Shown: positions 45,701-59,410, counted from the first letter of the stretch. The stretch: 64,000 bases of DNA from Vanilla planifolia (GCA_023846275.1 CM043869.1:14479501-14543500), one strand, 5' to 3'. A program made the numbers and translations. The notes: generated by a model from the letters alone, not told the origin.

Positions 45701-47060
45701 ATTCAATACATAATTGTATTAAATGCTCAATAAATGGATTTTTGTGGGGACATGCTTCTTATGATATATGACATCACTAGACAAGTTGGTAGCTTTCCAC
45801 CTAAGAAGAATGGGTTGGGTCTAAAAAAAATTAAAAATCGGTTTAGGCTACATTTACAAGAGCTAAGTAAACTAATCAAAATAAGAACATAGTAGCTTTT
45901 AGTACATGAAAATGCAATGAAGAAATTAGGTAGCAATGTAGCAAATTAAGATTCTATAACCCAAGGAGTCTCCCTATTGGTCATTTAATGTTAATAGAAA
46001 ATATTATCTACAATAAGCATGGAATGTATTTATAGCTAATAGATTAGTCTTTAAATCCAATCAATATATATGGTTTTCCAAAATACTTCTAAAAATCATA
46101 ATAATCATGTGGAGAATCATAAGCAAGCTACTTTCATTTTTGAAATAGCTCAGAAGCTTAATATACAACTTTCTTTCGATGCTCATTCTTTCCTCAAGAA
46201 GATTCTATTGATCATGCGTTCTGTAAGTGTTATAAAGTACATAGAATCTGGAAAAATTTTTCTTTAAGATGTAGAAAATAAAAATATTATTAACCTAGTA
46301 TAGAATTGGTGAAAGTTGATAGTCATGGTAAAGTTTATAAAGAGGTTGTTCCTTTGATCCCTTCCATAATCTATTGGGAGGTTTGGAAAGCCTGTAGTTT
46401 AAAAGTTTTTGAAAATTGAGTTCTCTATTGAAATTATAATTTGAAAAGTTTAAACACTTTGTTAACATCTTAAAGTATTTTCTTTTGACTCAAACAAATC
46501 TAGTGGACAACTTATTGACTCAATGTGATTCATTACCTCTATTCCAAATAGTAGGTAATGAAAGATGAAAATTGTAAGTTGGAGCCCTCTTATCAATAAT
46601 GGCCTCAAGCTGAACTTAAGCCATAAATTCCAACATCATAGTAAGGGATCAACATGTTAGAATGATTAAGGCTCTTGAAAATCCTATCTAAGCTTTCATC
46701 ATATTTAAAGGTCAATATTATAGATCTTTTATAGGATCTTCAACTATGTCATAGCTTGAGTTTGGACCATAAAAGTTTCACTATAAAGAATAACTATAAT
46801 TCAATATTATAAATGATCACAGGATAATTAGCTACTCCTTGGATTGTTAATGAAAAAATGAAGTCTATAAATCAGTTATTAATAAAGATGAATATGCAAT
46901 TTCAATATACATTAAAGGAGCTAATGCAATTGCTAATTGCTTTGCTAACTGTGCATGTTTGTCAATAAAAATGATCTTTTTTTATTACTAATAACTCCAA
47001 AGTTGTGGTAAAGTGCTTAATTGAATGGACAAATTAAGAATTCTCTACCTTAGTGTTTGT

Positions 47061-48480
47061 AAAATACTTGGGAATATAAATGCAACTTTACAATCATATG
47101 GGGGTATACGAAATAAATTCGTTTAATCTAGCATGCAAGCAAATGGTAAAATTGAATGTTTGGATTCTCATCATCATTCTCTTTTAAGGATATTAAAGGA
47201 TAACAACAAAAGACCAAAGAAATTTGCTAACAGAAACTTCATCCAAAACATAAAACCTATCCTCTACTACATAATGCAGACTTATTGAGTCAACTACGAC
47301 AAATTTAGAGACTTATTTTGGATTTGCTCGGTACTGACAATAAACAAAACTATCAACAATGTAAGGTAACACAAGTGAGATTTTACAATAGTCATTTATG
47401 GTTGAATTTTCTCATTTGTGCTTGTGTTGTCTATGAAAATTCAAATCAATTGAACTTTTAAGTATTATCTTGTATGTCTATTATAACATATATGCTCACT
47501 AGAATTAATCTCCTTTGAAAAACGTTATCAACCAGCTATGCTTGAATATTATACGATACGACAAATCAGATCATTCAATACGTTATCTTCTTCAGTTATA
47601 TATTTGGCTATAGAATAGAATGTAATATCCTATTGTATAGTTCAATCATAGTACTCAATGTGCTTCATCGTTCAATATGCATATCAATGTACTATGATAG
47701 TACTTTCTCATTCAATATCAAACAAGTATGCTTAGCAGGTGGTGGCACTATTTATATTTTAACATTTTTGTGCTATTGACGTCTATCATATTTACTTCAA
47801 ATAAGAATGCTTATAGTGTACGTGGCTAGTTTGATCATAGAGTTACTACATTGCATGCCAATGCATCAGTTTGGTACGACCTTACAGTCGATTGATAGTT
47901 CATTAGACAATCATAATCTACTCTACTTGGTGCATCGAGCAAGCACTTTTCTTTCCAATGGGTACTATTCACATTTTGGTAGCCTCATTTTTCAATGATA
48001 ATTTATAATTACACGTTAGAAAAATAAAAATAATACTACTTTTAATGTTTTGTCTTCTATATTTTCTTAGACAACATTTAAAAGATTAACATTAAGATCA
48101 AATAATATTATATTAATATGATTATGAGGTCACTCCAACTACTCATATTAACTTAGACAAGTATATTAGGACATGCGATAAAATGATCGTTGGATGATTA
48201 TGATAATTTTTGTTAGTGCATCAAACAATTATAGTTAGTAAAATTGGATATTATTAGCATATTAATCATATCCTATTAGTCAAATTTTTTACTATTTACA
48301 AATATAGTCATATTAACAATACAACAAAATCATTCTTCTATGTGCCTCACAAATATGATCAGACCAATTGTCACTAGCAAGTTTGTATTATCGTGTCGAT
48401 GTAACTTTCCATATTGAACTTTTAAACTAGATTAACTGGATCATTGCTACCCACTGGTTAAAAAAAAATATATATATCTT
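47061..48480. other. AT-rich DNA with no recognisable gene
   Basis: The left part may be the 3' untranslated region of the LINE. No poly-A tail marks its end. No domain motif was seen on either strand. The 63-codon frame at 47,807-47,998 has no recognisable feature. Confidence 0.35.
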
Positions 48481-48746
48481 CATCAACCATTACGTCATTT
48501 ACGTTGTGCCGACATAGGATTTAGCTGGGTGTAACTTATATGTTCTCTAATATGTAATTTTAACTTTATATTGGATAAAATATCTTCATAAAAAAAAAAA
48601 CACGTTAAACAATGTTTGCTTTCTGTCACGATGCACCAAGTTGAAATTAAGATGATCAATAATTCCAAACACTGGGTCCTGCCAATAAATATAAGGCTTC
48701 TTACTAGCTTCCCAAAGCAACGGTCATAAATGCCTTCATCCAATCC

Positions 48747-48909
48747 TTAGCAGGTCTCACGCCCTCGCGAACGAGTAAATCGTGAGGCTTGTCTCCGTTG
48801 GAAAGACTCGGTAGATGGGGAATTTGATAGACTTGTAGAAGCTAATTGATGTAGTCTTTCAATTTCGTCAACATTCAGTACAAAACATTTATGACGGAGC
48901 CATTCCAAC
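48747..48909 (-). pseudogene. Isolated coding-looking fragment, unidentified
   Basis: On the minus strand a stop-to-stop frame of 53 codons without a start Met has a protein-like composition unlike its AT-rich surroundings. It contains LNVDEIERLHQLAS, then SNSPSTESFQRRQAS and RFTRSRGRE. The adjacent bases on both sides (48,480-48,980) are also less AT-rich, and a second minus-strand frame of 82 codons (48,495-48,743) begins just downstream. I do not recognise a family. It could be an exon remnant of a host gene captured or left among transposons, or part of an element not otherwise seen. No splice sites can be assigned. Confidence 0.3.
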
Positions 48910-48980
48910 TAGAAACTGATGCACTGGGCTCGCCGACACGGTCGGTCCAACCCTTATTTTTCCATTACATTTGTATTGAT

Positions 48981-51700
48981 AAGCATTATAAGTTAGTTAC
49001 TGCTTCAATACTGTTAAATGCATCTACCATACTCTTATTAAATAGATGAACTTAAAAATGGCAGTTATGAATCATTTTTCTTCAGACGTTAAACTTATAA
49101 CGGACAGCTAACAGTTGTTACGACGCTTCTATTGTTATTAAGATAATTAATAAATAATTTTATTTCAAATATTACTATTAAATATTATTTAAAAATATAA
49201 TATTATGCCTTATTATCAAGGAGTATATAATAAAATAATAATTATTATTAAATGTCAAAATTTTTAAGACTTTTTGAAAGAAAAAGATGAAAGATTTAAT
49301 AATATTTTAGACATTCAAAAACATCTCTCGTAAATCTAATATTTTATTATTATTTTTTTTAAAAAACTTGTATTTTGAAATATTGTTAATTTAGAATTCA
49401 AGATTAATACAAATGTTATTGTGAAGATTTTAACTTGTTTTTGTATATCTATCAAGTTCTTATCTTTCAAGTCATATATATCATGTGGTCTTACAACTAA
49501 TGTGAACATAATTGAATAGATAATGCAATCAACTAAGTTTTGTGGTTTAGATAGTTTCACAACATATATATGTGAAAATAAATGGTAGAATTCAAAAAAT
49601 AAATCATAGACCAAGACTTAGCTATTGGAGTTCATTTCAAACAAAAGGGCATCAATAAATATTCCAACTACTTTAACCTATGCATAACGAGTAAGAATGG
49701 AGAGATATACTTTGTGAAAATGACAAATAATAGAAAGAAGGCAACATAAGTAGAAAGCTCCTTCCAAATAATAGATGTCATGTTAGAAGAAAAAGTAGAG
49801 CACTCATTATCAAAAAAAGGCTATGATAAGAAAGAAAACAAGAATATAGTTTACCTACCCTAGAAAGACTAGGAAAGAATAAAACACACGCTAGAGAAAA
49901 TGAGAAAAAAATTCCAAATGTCAAAAAAGCTACTAAAATATTATTTAACTTGCAATTATATTGAATTGGTCACGTTATAATAATTTAAATGTTATTCAAA
50001 AAATTAGTTAAATTATTAGACCAATCAATAGCACTATTAGACTATCAAATTAGTTTTTTTTAACAAATATCAAAATTTTTACCAAATATCTAATAGAGAC
50101 TCGCCTCATTTTCTTAAAAATTATTGGATTGTCCATTAATTTCATTAATTATCAAATCTCTTTCTGAATGTAGATTTTTACATACATGGTGACTCGAAGC
50201 TTATAATCATGGCACCCCATTTTTCAAAGTAAATAAAATATCTCTTTAAAAATTAGATAATTATTTGTAACAAGTAAATTTAAATTCTTAAGAAAGAATA
50301 AACATCACATATACAAAAATCTCTTATAGTAGAAATCAAACAAATAACCCTATCAAAAATTGGACAAATATATGCAATAGTCATAAAACTAATACAATAC
50401 ATATGATTCAAATATCAATATATCTATTTATGACAAATTAAAGAAATTATAAAACTAAGCATCTCTCTAATTGCTTCCTTAGAATTTTTTGATGTGCATC
50501 ACCATTATTTTTAGTTGTTAAACCAAAAAAGACTTACTAATCATTATAAACTCAGAAGACAGTTAATATAATAAGAATGCAAAATAGTATAGAGTGATTC
50601 ATGTCTTATGTAAAGTCCAAACAAGTAAGCATACAATGTAAAATATAAAAAAAATATTTAGAAGGGGACTAACATTGTAATTAAATACCCACGTCCTTTA
50701 ATTTAGACTCGTATATTATCTTTATAATTAATTTGTGCCTTTTTCATTTTTTAATAGAACTCATAGTTCTTATAACTCGTTATAAAACCCATTTCTTTTT
50801 TTATTATTAGATTTAAGTTGTCTTAGAAAAACTATATACATTTTATTATCCTTTTACCTAGATTCAACCTTTCTACAAATCCTCAGAATCAAATACACTA
50901 TTATTTTGGGTTCCATTTATGAATTATATAGTGGAATGAGATACAAAATACCATTGGTTGCATTATTAAGATCTACTTTCAAATGATACCTTAGAATAAG
51001 ATATACTTATTTGGTAACATAATAACTATTATTTGTTTAAGAGTCTTATTTTTATTGATTAATTTTTTTCTCTTAGCCTTTATAATTCCTTTTTTTTATC
51101 TTTTAAAAAAATCATTTTATTTATTTAATTTAAAATCTCATTTTTCTTTTCTTTTCTTAATTTTATGTAACTAAGTTATATTGAATATGTCACATATGAT
51201 AAAGTATGTTATACCAATGATAAACTACTACTAAAATGGTTGTGTAAGAAGTAGATTAAGCTATATCTTCTTAATCACTCAAAACAAAACATTTTATAAT
51301 TTAAAGAAAATCTCTTTTCACATTACAATAAAACATCAGAAAACATGTATTTTATCATTGTGCATTTGTGGCAACCCATTTTGTTATTGAAACAAAAAAA
51401 GTTGTTACTAAATTTTGAAATCATTTTTTATAAAAAAAATCATGCAATTTGAAATCTCTTCTTGCATAAAACTCATTTTGAATAAAAAGCCATAAATTAT
51501 CAGTATAACCCCTTTTTAATTATTTATAGTAGAAAAAATGTAAGTAAAAATTTTCCAAAACATAAAAGAAATACATTCAAATTAACATTGAATAACACAA
51601 TCCCATAGTTAAAATAAAATCACTAACTACTATATATTTCAATTCAATTTATTAATGCAATAGTGTTGTTATAATAAGCACTCCAAAACCCAATAGATGA
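48981..51700. other. AT-rich DNA with no recognisable gene
   Basis: No motif of any retrotransposon domain or host protein is visible. The 92-codon minus-strand frame at 49,336-49,614 is rich in Phe, Ile and Leu with no domain signature and lies in A/T runs; I regard it as chance. Confidence 0.35.
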
Positions 51701-53467
51701 GATATTTGGAAATATAAGAAAAGCATGTTTTCCTAAGTCATCATATTAGTTATCATTCTATCATTTTTTTAGTTTTTGTAAAATACATCACTATAACTTT
51801 AAATATTTTAAGTCAAAAATAGATTGAAGTAACTTCACAGGCATAGTTTGTAATATTATTTAACATAATACAAAGTAGTAAAAATTATGTCATACCACAT
51901 GATGAGTCTATAACAAATATGAAAAAATAAAGCATTTTAATATAGAAGATGGTATCTATTAACCATGCAATGTTGTTTAACATAAAAATGACATTTGAGT
52001 TTATTTCAATTTATTTATCTTTTTTTATTTTTTTATTTAACTTATAAAATTTCTTTTCATAGTAATTGTTGGATTTTACCATCTATATGGAATTTCATAC
52101 ATCATGCCTCTTTATAGACTAAATCAGTATAAGTTGAACCTAAGGTTATATCTAACTAGTTCTACAATAATGAGTTCACTTGACTTGACCAATTATCTCC
52201 TCCTTAGCATATCTCCTTTTCAACTATGCTAAGACTCTACCCTAGATGGAAGACACCCTCCAAGTTTACATGCCCTTTTTCCCTTTAGTTGATTTAACAC
52301 AAAGTGTCTTATTAACCTATATTTCAATCCAAAATTTTTAATATATTATTTCAAATCCATTCTTTCTCTATTATTAAAACAATTGCTATTTAGTCTCCAA
52401 CCCATTTACATATTCACTTGTTAACAAGTTTTTAAATAAATTCTATCATCACAACATTATCAAATAAAAATAATATGATGTTGATTATGATGTGGCATGC
52501 AAACTAATTCATGTATATGTATATTTATATATAAATTATAATGCAATCAAGATAATTTCACTAGCATTGTTTGCACAAAGTAACACAATGTACCAAATAT
52601 TAATTAGGATCTACTTCTTACATGATATTAAATTTCTCAAAATAAGGCATGCATAATGTATAATCAATAAGCATATGCACTAAGTACATTGAACTCTTAT
52701 CATGACCTCGAGGAGAGGTCACCAGAAGAAAATCAATTCTTGTGGATATAATTTCATTCACAAACTCAATTCTTCCTTTTCTTTTCCTTGATTTGCTATG
52801 TTGCTACATTAAATTCTCATGAAATCCTCTTCTCTCCTCAGATTTTGCATCACAATTTCCCTCAAAATTCTTCCTTAGCATCCCCCCTTATTTAAAGTAT
52901 TTACCAAGAGTCATTTAAACTTCTCCCACTATTTTCCCTTCCTCCTTAGAATTATCCAATTCCATTAATTTTTCCTTTTCTTTTCTCAATGGAAGCATTC
53001 CCCTTCAACAATACTCTTTAGCTTAACATTTCCACCTTCCCTTTTCACCATTTTGTGTATTTTCAACATTTGAGGCCAATTAGGTTCCAGTGACACTGCT
53101 GGGGATTTAAGATTTGGGAAATAAAATTTTTAATTAAGATTTAATTGAGACCATAAATTAAATTTAATTTTTTTTATCCATTTGGCTCCTAAAAACTCTC
53201 TAGCCAACTTTAAATTTCTTCAATTCATTAAAATCAATAATCCATAAAACGTTTATAAATTTTTATACCATTGCATATTTTTAATAATGTTTTATATTCT
53301 AAGAATCATAAAAATATTAAATAATTATTATTTCCTATGAGTTCAATGTTTCATTTTTCATTCAATGCACTTCCAATTTTAAAAAAAAATTATTTCATTA
53401 AATTTCTAATAAAATATACTCTTTGTCATAATTTTTTTCAAATTTTTTTAACTTTGATAATATAACA
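51701..53467 (-). repeat. Probable 3' LTR of gypsy-3 (left end unknown)
   Basis: The upper end is set by a polypurine tract on the minus strand (TTTTGGAGAGATAAAAGT, 53,468-53,485), followed by TTGTTATATTATC, so an LTR starting TGTTATATTATC ends at 53,467 in plus coordinates. The pyrimidine-rich text at 52,690-53,060 is typical of such LTRs. There is no second LTR copy in the window, so the lower limit is a guess. Confidence 0.4.
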
Positions 53468-55590
53468 ACTTTTATCTCTCCAAAATAATATAATTTAAAA
53501 TTATAATATTTTTTCTATAACTTAGGTAGGTTCAAATCTCATTAAGCTTGCATTATTGAGTCCATAATAATTCATAATTCATTATTTGAAGCTCTCCTCT
53601 CATCTTTTTCTACTTGTGTCCTTTTTGATAATTGTAACTAATTTTTTTCTATTAAATACGATTCAATAAATTTGATAATACTTAATAAAAAATTAAGTTT
53701 CTAATCCTACTTATCTTAAATGATGAATATCTTTTCTCCTCCCTCTTTATAAAGTCTAATCATCCTGAAATTTGTTTGATATGATAAGTAGATAATGTTT
53801 TACAATAATATAGAATTATTTAATTAAATAGTTCTCTCATATCTTTTTAAGATGTTATTAGTTTCTCCTTTACTAAAACAAGTCTAAATATTTCTTTTGT
53901 ATCTTATCTTCCATTTCTCAAATGGCTTTTATCTCTGAATAATTATGCTATATGATTTTAGTCATATGGATTTATTTATTCTTTTATTTCTTAGCTTCCC
54001 TCGGTGAAATCTTTACTGGTTTCTCTTAATAACTCATATCTTGCTGTAATTTCATAATGCTCAGATCATACACATGGGTAAGATTTGCTACACATTGTTG
54101 CAAGAAAGATAATGTAGAACACATTATGTACTCTAGCTAAATGTAATGGTAAATAAATCTTATAAGCAATCTCATTAATCCTTTGAATGATTTGTAAGAT
54201 ACCATTGTATTTTTATTTCTACATTTCTCTTTTGTTAAATTGGGTAACTCCTTTCATAGGGCTTACCTTGATGAATACATGATCACTTTCTTAAAGTTAT
54301 ATTTTCCTATGTTTGGAATCATCATATTTTCTTTGATGATCCTATGTCTTTGAATTTTATCTCTGATAACTTGTGCCTTTTTTATGATATTCAATGCTAT
54401 TTTAAGTCTTACTAATATCTTCTTAGATTCATCACACTAACATAATGAAGATTAGCACTTCCTCTTATTATGTACTTCAGATGGGGCCACACTAATGCTT
54501 GAAGCTATTATTGTATGAAATATTTAATTAAGAGTAACTGTATCCATGCTACCACTAAATCAATTACACACAAGGTAAGCATATAATCCACCATCTTGAT
54601 AGTTCTTTTAGTCTAATCATCTATCTGTGGATAGAATGCTATACTAAAATTTAGTTGAGTTCCAAAAGAATCTTATTCTTTCCTCTAGAAGTGAGAGGTG
54701 ACTTTTGAGCCGCAAGTTAATAAAATAGATTTTGAAATATCATGTAACCTTATTATTTGATCCACATAAATGTGATCTAAATTTCTTATCATAAACATTT
54801 TTTTATTTATAAGAAATGAGCCAACTTAGTGAGTATATTCATAATTACTTAGCATCCTGTCCTTGTCTAGTCAAGATAAACTAACGACAAAGTCCATGGA
54901 TATCTCTTCCCATTTTTAGATGGTTATAGAAGAAGTTAAAGTATTTAGTAAGTTTCTAGTGCTTCCTTTTGACTAAACACCTAGTTACAAAATCTTGCAT
55001 ATCTCTTTTTATCCTTAACTACAAAAATGTTTTTTTCATATCTTGATACTTCTTGGTCATTCTAAGATGTATTGTGTTTCTCAAACCATTTGCTTCCAAT
55101 AATATTATCTACTTTTTTATTTTTCTTTTCATCAATATTATATATTCTTAAATTATCTTACTCCTATCCATCCAAGAATTTAGTTTTGAACTTTTGTACC
55201 TCTTCATCATCATCTTAAAAATCTATAAGTTGAGTAAATCTGCTTTTATTATCACCAATAAAGCACTTAATATGAGTTGAATCATCTCCATATGTAATTA
55301 TGATTCTTTGAAAATGGTAATTTTATTATCCAAGCTTACTCTCCTTCTTAAAACATTTATCACTATGTTAGCTTGTTTATGATAATATATGATCTTTATA
55401 TAATAATATTTTATTAGTTCTAGCAATCACCTCTACCTTAAGTTTGGCTTCTCATGTGGCATATATGTAGTGCCTCTAAATTGTGTATAATTATTATAAA
55501 ATCAATTTCAAATCATGAATTTGATAGTTCTTCTCATGTGACTACAATTGTGTAGAAGCATAATGTTAAGCCCTAGCCAACCATGCATTG
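53468..55590 (-). pseudogene. Ty3/gypsy RNase H and integrase remnant (gypsy-3)
   Basis: Minus-strand frames give, from high to low coordinates, RNase H (SHEKNYQIHDLKL, then RHYIYAT, at 55,460-55,560), a linker (QANIVINVLRRRVSL, matching KANVVADALSRKS, at about 55,340-55,380), a zinc-binding region (LRIKRDMQDFV), and integrase core (WEEISMDFVVSLS at 54,890-54,925; then LTCGSKVTSHF, LNFSIAFYPQIDD and MLTLCVIDL). It ends with the integrase C-terminal motif FIKVSPMKGVTQF ... ILQIIQRINEIAYKIYLPLH followed by VHNVFY (54,100-54,280). Motif order and wording are those of chromovirus-like gypsy pol. Stops and frameshifts are frequent. RT and gag are missing: the element is cut near 55,590, shortly before the SIRE-like copia begins. 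Confidence 0.85.
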
Positions 55591-55841
55591 AATAAAATCT
55601 AATAATATGCATATAAATGTTAAATACTAGGTTTCAATAGAGTGCATAGAAAAATCTTGAGGACACTACTTGATAACAGGTGAGGGTGATAAAATACAAA
55701 GTTAAAATCTATGTTTCAATGAATATAGTAAAACAACTATATAATAACCACACAAAACATATCATGGAAGGTACAGAAGCTCATCTAATATGCATTAATA
55801 ACCTAATACAATAGTAATCTTTATAATAGGATAAAAATACT

Positions 55842-57132
55842 TGTTATTCCTATGGCCCTTTTTGTTAGTTTGATGTACCAAAACCATGTGTTATTATTAC
55901 CTATGATTTTATTAAATATTTGTTCCAAGTACAGAACAAGTATGATGGTGTTGTATGTAGTGTTGGCATAAGTGCTTCTTATAAGATCTCTTGGAACAAG
56001 ACTTTCAAACAATGTGACAATGCTTGGAGGATGTTTCTTGTAATGGTGTAGCAATGATCATGAGTGCACTAATTTTGCTTTAGGTATACTAGATTGTTAA
56101 ATCCCATGCAAACTTTCCATTGTGACATACAAGATTACATTTTTCATTATCATTCAAATTGTATTATTGTTATATCTCTTATTCATGAGTTTAAGTTGTA
56201 ATTAATAACTAAGAATGGGTCAAAACATATATGTTTTGATATGAAAATCTTGTTTAGGGATATTAATAATCATGTGCACCAAAAAACAAAGTAGAAACAA
56301 GCTTTATATTCATTCTACACACTAGTCATGCAAAATGATGTATTTTTTTAATTTGTAGGATCAACTTACCTACTGTGTTCCATACCAAATAAATGTGAAA
56401 TTGAATATCATATGTGCATGATGATCTCATCATATTGGTATGATCACCATTCTCAATAAGAGAAAAAGTTATATAATGATCAAACATCAATAATATATTT
56501 TATTAGTCTCATATAATACTATTTTTTGTTTTGTATCTAAGTTATTATATGCATCATATAAAATAGATGGTTGTGCTGTACTCGTACAATCTAATTCTCA
56601 CATAGAACACATTGACTGAATTAGGAGAAAAAGTAAACTTAAAGGCATCGCATAAACATGATCATATATTGTATAAGTATGATTCATATAAACATAGTTA
56701 ATAGAAGAGCATATAAAGATTCATAAAACACAATATATCTATTATACATGTACAAAGTCAAGCTTAAAATTAAACATCTTTGTATCGATACAATAATTTA
56801 TTGTACTTATACAAAGAACATGAAAATCCAAAGCATTTGAATTAAGTTAAAAAATTTCATCATATATATACAATCCTTTTGTCCAACATGTATAGGTTGT
56901 ATATACAAGCTTGATATTTATTAAAGCTATAACACTTTGTGTCATTTACTATTTTATCTTTATTTGTGAGCTCTTTTGGGCTATTTTTTTTATCTATGTG
57001 ATAAGTGCTTTTATGAGGATTTTTCACCTACCCATTTTATGGTAAAAGGTTTGTGTTTTAGTGTGTAAGCCTAGTCCTGGACTGAGGATGAAGATATGCC
57101 TCCATTTGTGGCCAAAACCACTTAAAATGCTC
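55842..57132 (+). repeat. 5' LTR of copia-2
   Basis: Begins TGTTATTCCTATGG and aligns with the 3' LTR through blocks such as ATCTCTTGGAACAAG (55,986 against 62,232), GTATTATTGTTATATCTCTT and GCTATAACACTTTGTGTCAT (56,926 against 63,650), to CTTAAAATGCTC at 57,132. It lacks about 480 bases present in the 3' LTR. The exact right end and the primer site are not recognisable. Confidence 0.7.
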
Positions 57133-57399
57133 TTGTCACTCATTTCTTGCACTCTCACTTAACTCCTTTAAAAAATAACCAAGAGCTTTCCTAAAAGATT
57201 CTTAAATTAGTGAACTACAAGCGCATGAATCGTAATCTCTTACTAAGTTTGCTATTTTAAAATATTGCAAGCCATAATTTACCTCCCTCTTGTGAGATGG
57301 TTATTTTTTCAATTGAAATTAGAGTAAGATGTGCAATAAATAGAAAACATTCTCTAATTATGATCCATAGTAGCTCACAATCTAATTGAAGCTATAACC

Positions 57400-58310
57400 A
57401 ACTTGGGTGAAGGAGCCCCCTCTTACCTCACTATTTACAAATGAATTCTAGCTATATTTGAAAACTCACATAAGAAGTTATTCACTTTCAGTAATATGGA
57501 TTTGTGGGATATTATTTGATATCCTTTTGTATTTCTTATTAAACTTAAGAATAATGTTCCCATTAAGAAAGAAAGTTTTGATCATAATGCAGAAGAACAC
57601 AAAGTGCAACTAAATTCTCAAGCTATTGACATCTTTCATTATGGTTTGAGAACAAGTAAATTTAATAAACTTGTGAATTTAGAAATTGCATATGAAATAT
57701 GGACCAAACTTGTGGTGATCTATGAGGCAACCTCGTTAGTTAAATAGAATAAAAATATATGTTTATACATGAATATGAAATATTTAGAATGCATTCTGGA
57801 CAATCCATCAAGTCTATGTTTATATATTTTACTAATATTACATATGGATTGACAAATTTTAGAAAAGTTTTGTTTAATGATTAGTAGGTAAGGAAGATCT
57901 CACATGTACTCCTAAAGGAGTATGATCCTCTAGTGACTATAGTAAAAGTGACAAAAAACCTCTTCATACTCTCTCTTCATAATCTCTTAAGAGAGCTTAT
58001 GATAAATGAAATGGAAATAGAGAAAATGATAAGAGAGGATACTATTGTGGAAGAAGTAAAGAACAAGAAAAGGAAGATACAATTGCCTTGAAAATTAAAG
58101 AATCTTCTAAATCAAACATCTAGAGAAGATGGGATAACACTTATTACTAAAGGAGTAACTTATTTATTTTAGCATTGTGTGATAGGAAAGCCAAGCTCAA
58201 GAGGGTGGAGATTAAAGAAAAAAACTAAAGGTAAGGGCAAAATTGTTTGTTGTGAATGTAGGCAATCAAGACACAATCATCCATCATGTCCAATTGTGCT
58301 TGAACATCTA
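57400..58310 (+). pseudogene. Gag of copia-2 (UBN2 domain and CCHC knuckle)
   Basis: Frames join to MDLWDII, then QLNSQAIDIFHYGLRTSKFN followed by NLEIAYEIWTKLVVIYEAT (57,607-57,733), matching the UBN2 gag pattern (A...I...L...F......TAKEIWD.L...YEGT). A knuckle CECRQSRHNHPSC at 58,251-58,301 follows. It retains a C-x2-C-x4-H-x4-C layout. Several stops break the capsid part. Confidence 0.8.
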
Positions 58311-58859
58311 GTTCGAAAAAAATAACGAGAAGAAACCTATGAAGGTTGCTTGGATTAACTCTAAGGAGTCCTCTTTAAGAGAGGTGAGCAAAAGAAGGGG
58401 CTGATCTATCTCATGGCCTATGATAATGAAGTTGAATGTACTATTTCCAATGTTAAGGCATGTTGGTAAAAAAATATGATAGCCTACTAAGTAAAATATA
58501 AGAAGTTAAAGAAAAAGCATTCTAACTACTTAAGACTTTTTGAATATAAAAATGAAAATTTTGAAAGATATTTGAATGATTTAAAAAGATTTAGAGATAA
58601 GCTCATCAATTCAATAGCTTTGCATGCATTAGTTATCAAAGAAACTAATAATTACAAGAAAATGCATGCTCATTATTTTGTGTGTCACTTTCATATTGCT
58701 TCTAAAAGAATTTCTTTTGCTTTTGAACTTGCTTCATGCTATAATGGTAAACTTAGTTGTAATTACTACATGAGACATAAACATATTTCTCATTCTTGTA
58801 GAATAAAAACCAACTTATACTCTTGGTACATGTGGGTAGAAAAGAACATATTAACACCA

Positions 58860-59410
58860 ACATTTAGGACTAACCCTTAGCTATGTTGGACCTAAAATGA
58901 TTTTGGATCCCCAAGACTAATGCTTAGATTTTTTTTGTGTAGGAATACCACCTTAATAGGACTAAGGTAGGCATGTAGTACTTGGATAGTATGCTGAAAA
59001 TTCTAACTTGTTCAGTAGATGAAGGCAATTGATGGTAGAGAAGTCACCTTAAGAGACAACTCCAAGAAAAGAGTCACTAGCATCAGTGTCATTGATAACT
59101 TTTCTACATCTATTGCAATGGTCTTACTTATTTTAAGTAATTTGTTAAGTATTGTCCAACTCCATGATTCTAGTTTTAATGTTTTATTTGATATAAAATG
59201 TTATATAATTTGTAATAATAATAAACCACTAGTAATGACTTCTAAGAGAAACAACATAGATAGTCTTGACTTAATTATTATGGAATGAAATGGAATTAAA
59301 TTCCTTATTTCTCATGCTAATGATGCTAATATTTGGCATAAAAGGCTTTGTCATGCAAGCAATTCAAAACTAAAGAAAATTATAAAATACAATTAAATAA
59401 AAGGTTTATC
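58860..59410 (+). pseudogene. Protease end and pre-integrase region of copia-2
   Basis: YLDSMLKIL (58,979-59,005) stands where the WYLDSGCSRHMTG active-site stretch is expected, so the catalytic DSG is only partly kept. An open frame of 89 codons (59,019-59,288) follows with VTLRDNSKKRVTSISV and LLSIVQLHDSSFNV, matching the G.VTFGDN.KG.I.G and NLLSISQLCD stretches. WHKRLCHASNSKLKKI at 59,335-59,383 retains both histidines of the zinc-binding region (WHRRLGH.....L). Confidence 0.8.

Larger units (their letters stand above)
38260..47060 (+). pseudogene. L1-type LINE, copy B (ORF1 to RNase H), interrupted
   Basis: ORF1: LFNKSTLFCIVSMVGSPLK and FEVDLTTKLSSR (38,682-38,820), with the CCHC ligands partly lost. 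Then the GC-rich element. Endonuclease 43,470-44,000, with a DHSPLL remnant of the SDH box at 43,950. RT from 44,230. The 86-codon frame at 44,485-44,742 is the best-kept piece (ISIEELKQIIWYMD, FDGFNWFFSKCWHII, matching EEIK..VF.MD and PDGF...FF..CWDII). The catalytic YADD region reads SYTYEF at 45,321-45,338, so the active site is lost. FPPKKNGLGLKKIKNR follows (45,790), then an RVT zinc finger EDSIDHAFCKCYKVHRIW (46,199-46,253), IPSIIYWEVWKAC (46,360) and an RNase H end GANAIANCFANCA (46,918-46,956). No poly-A tail or target duplication was found. Confidence 0.85.

Noticed and set aside
49336-49614. 92-codon minus-strand frame with hydrophobic content
   Set aside because: Low-complexity AT-rich translation without any domain, start context or neighbouring gene; most likely chance.
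55560-55600. Text TGTTAAGCCCTAGCC as the start of the copia-2 5' LTR
   Set aside because: The adjacent sequence reads as gypsy RNase H on the minus strand (YAS.QL.SHEKNY), and alignment with the 3' LTR places the LTR start near 55,842.
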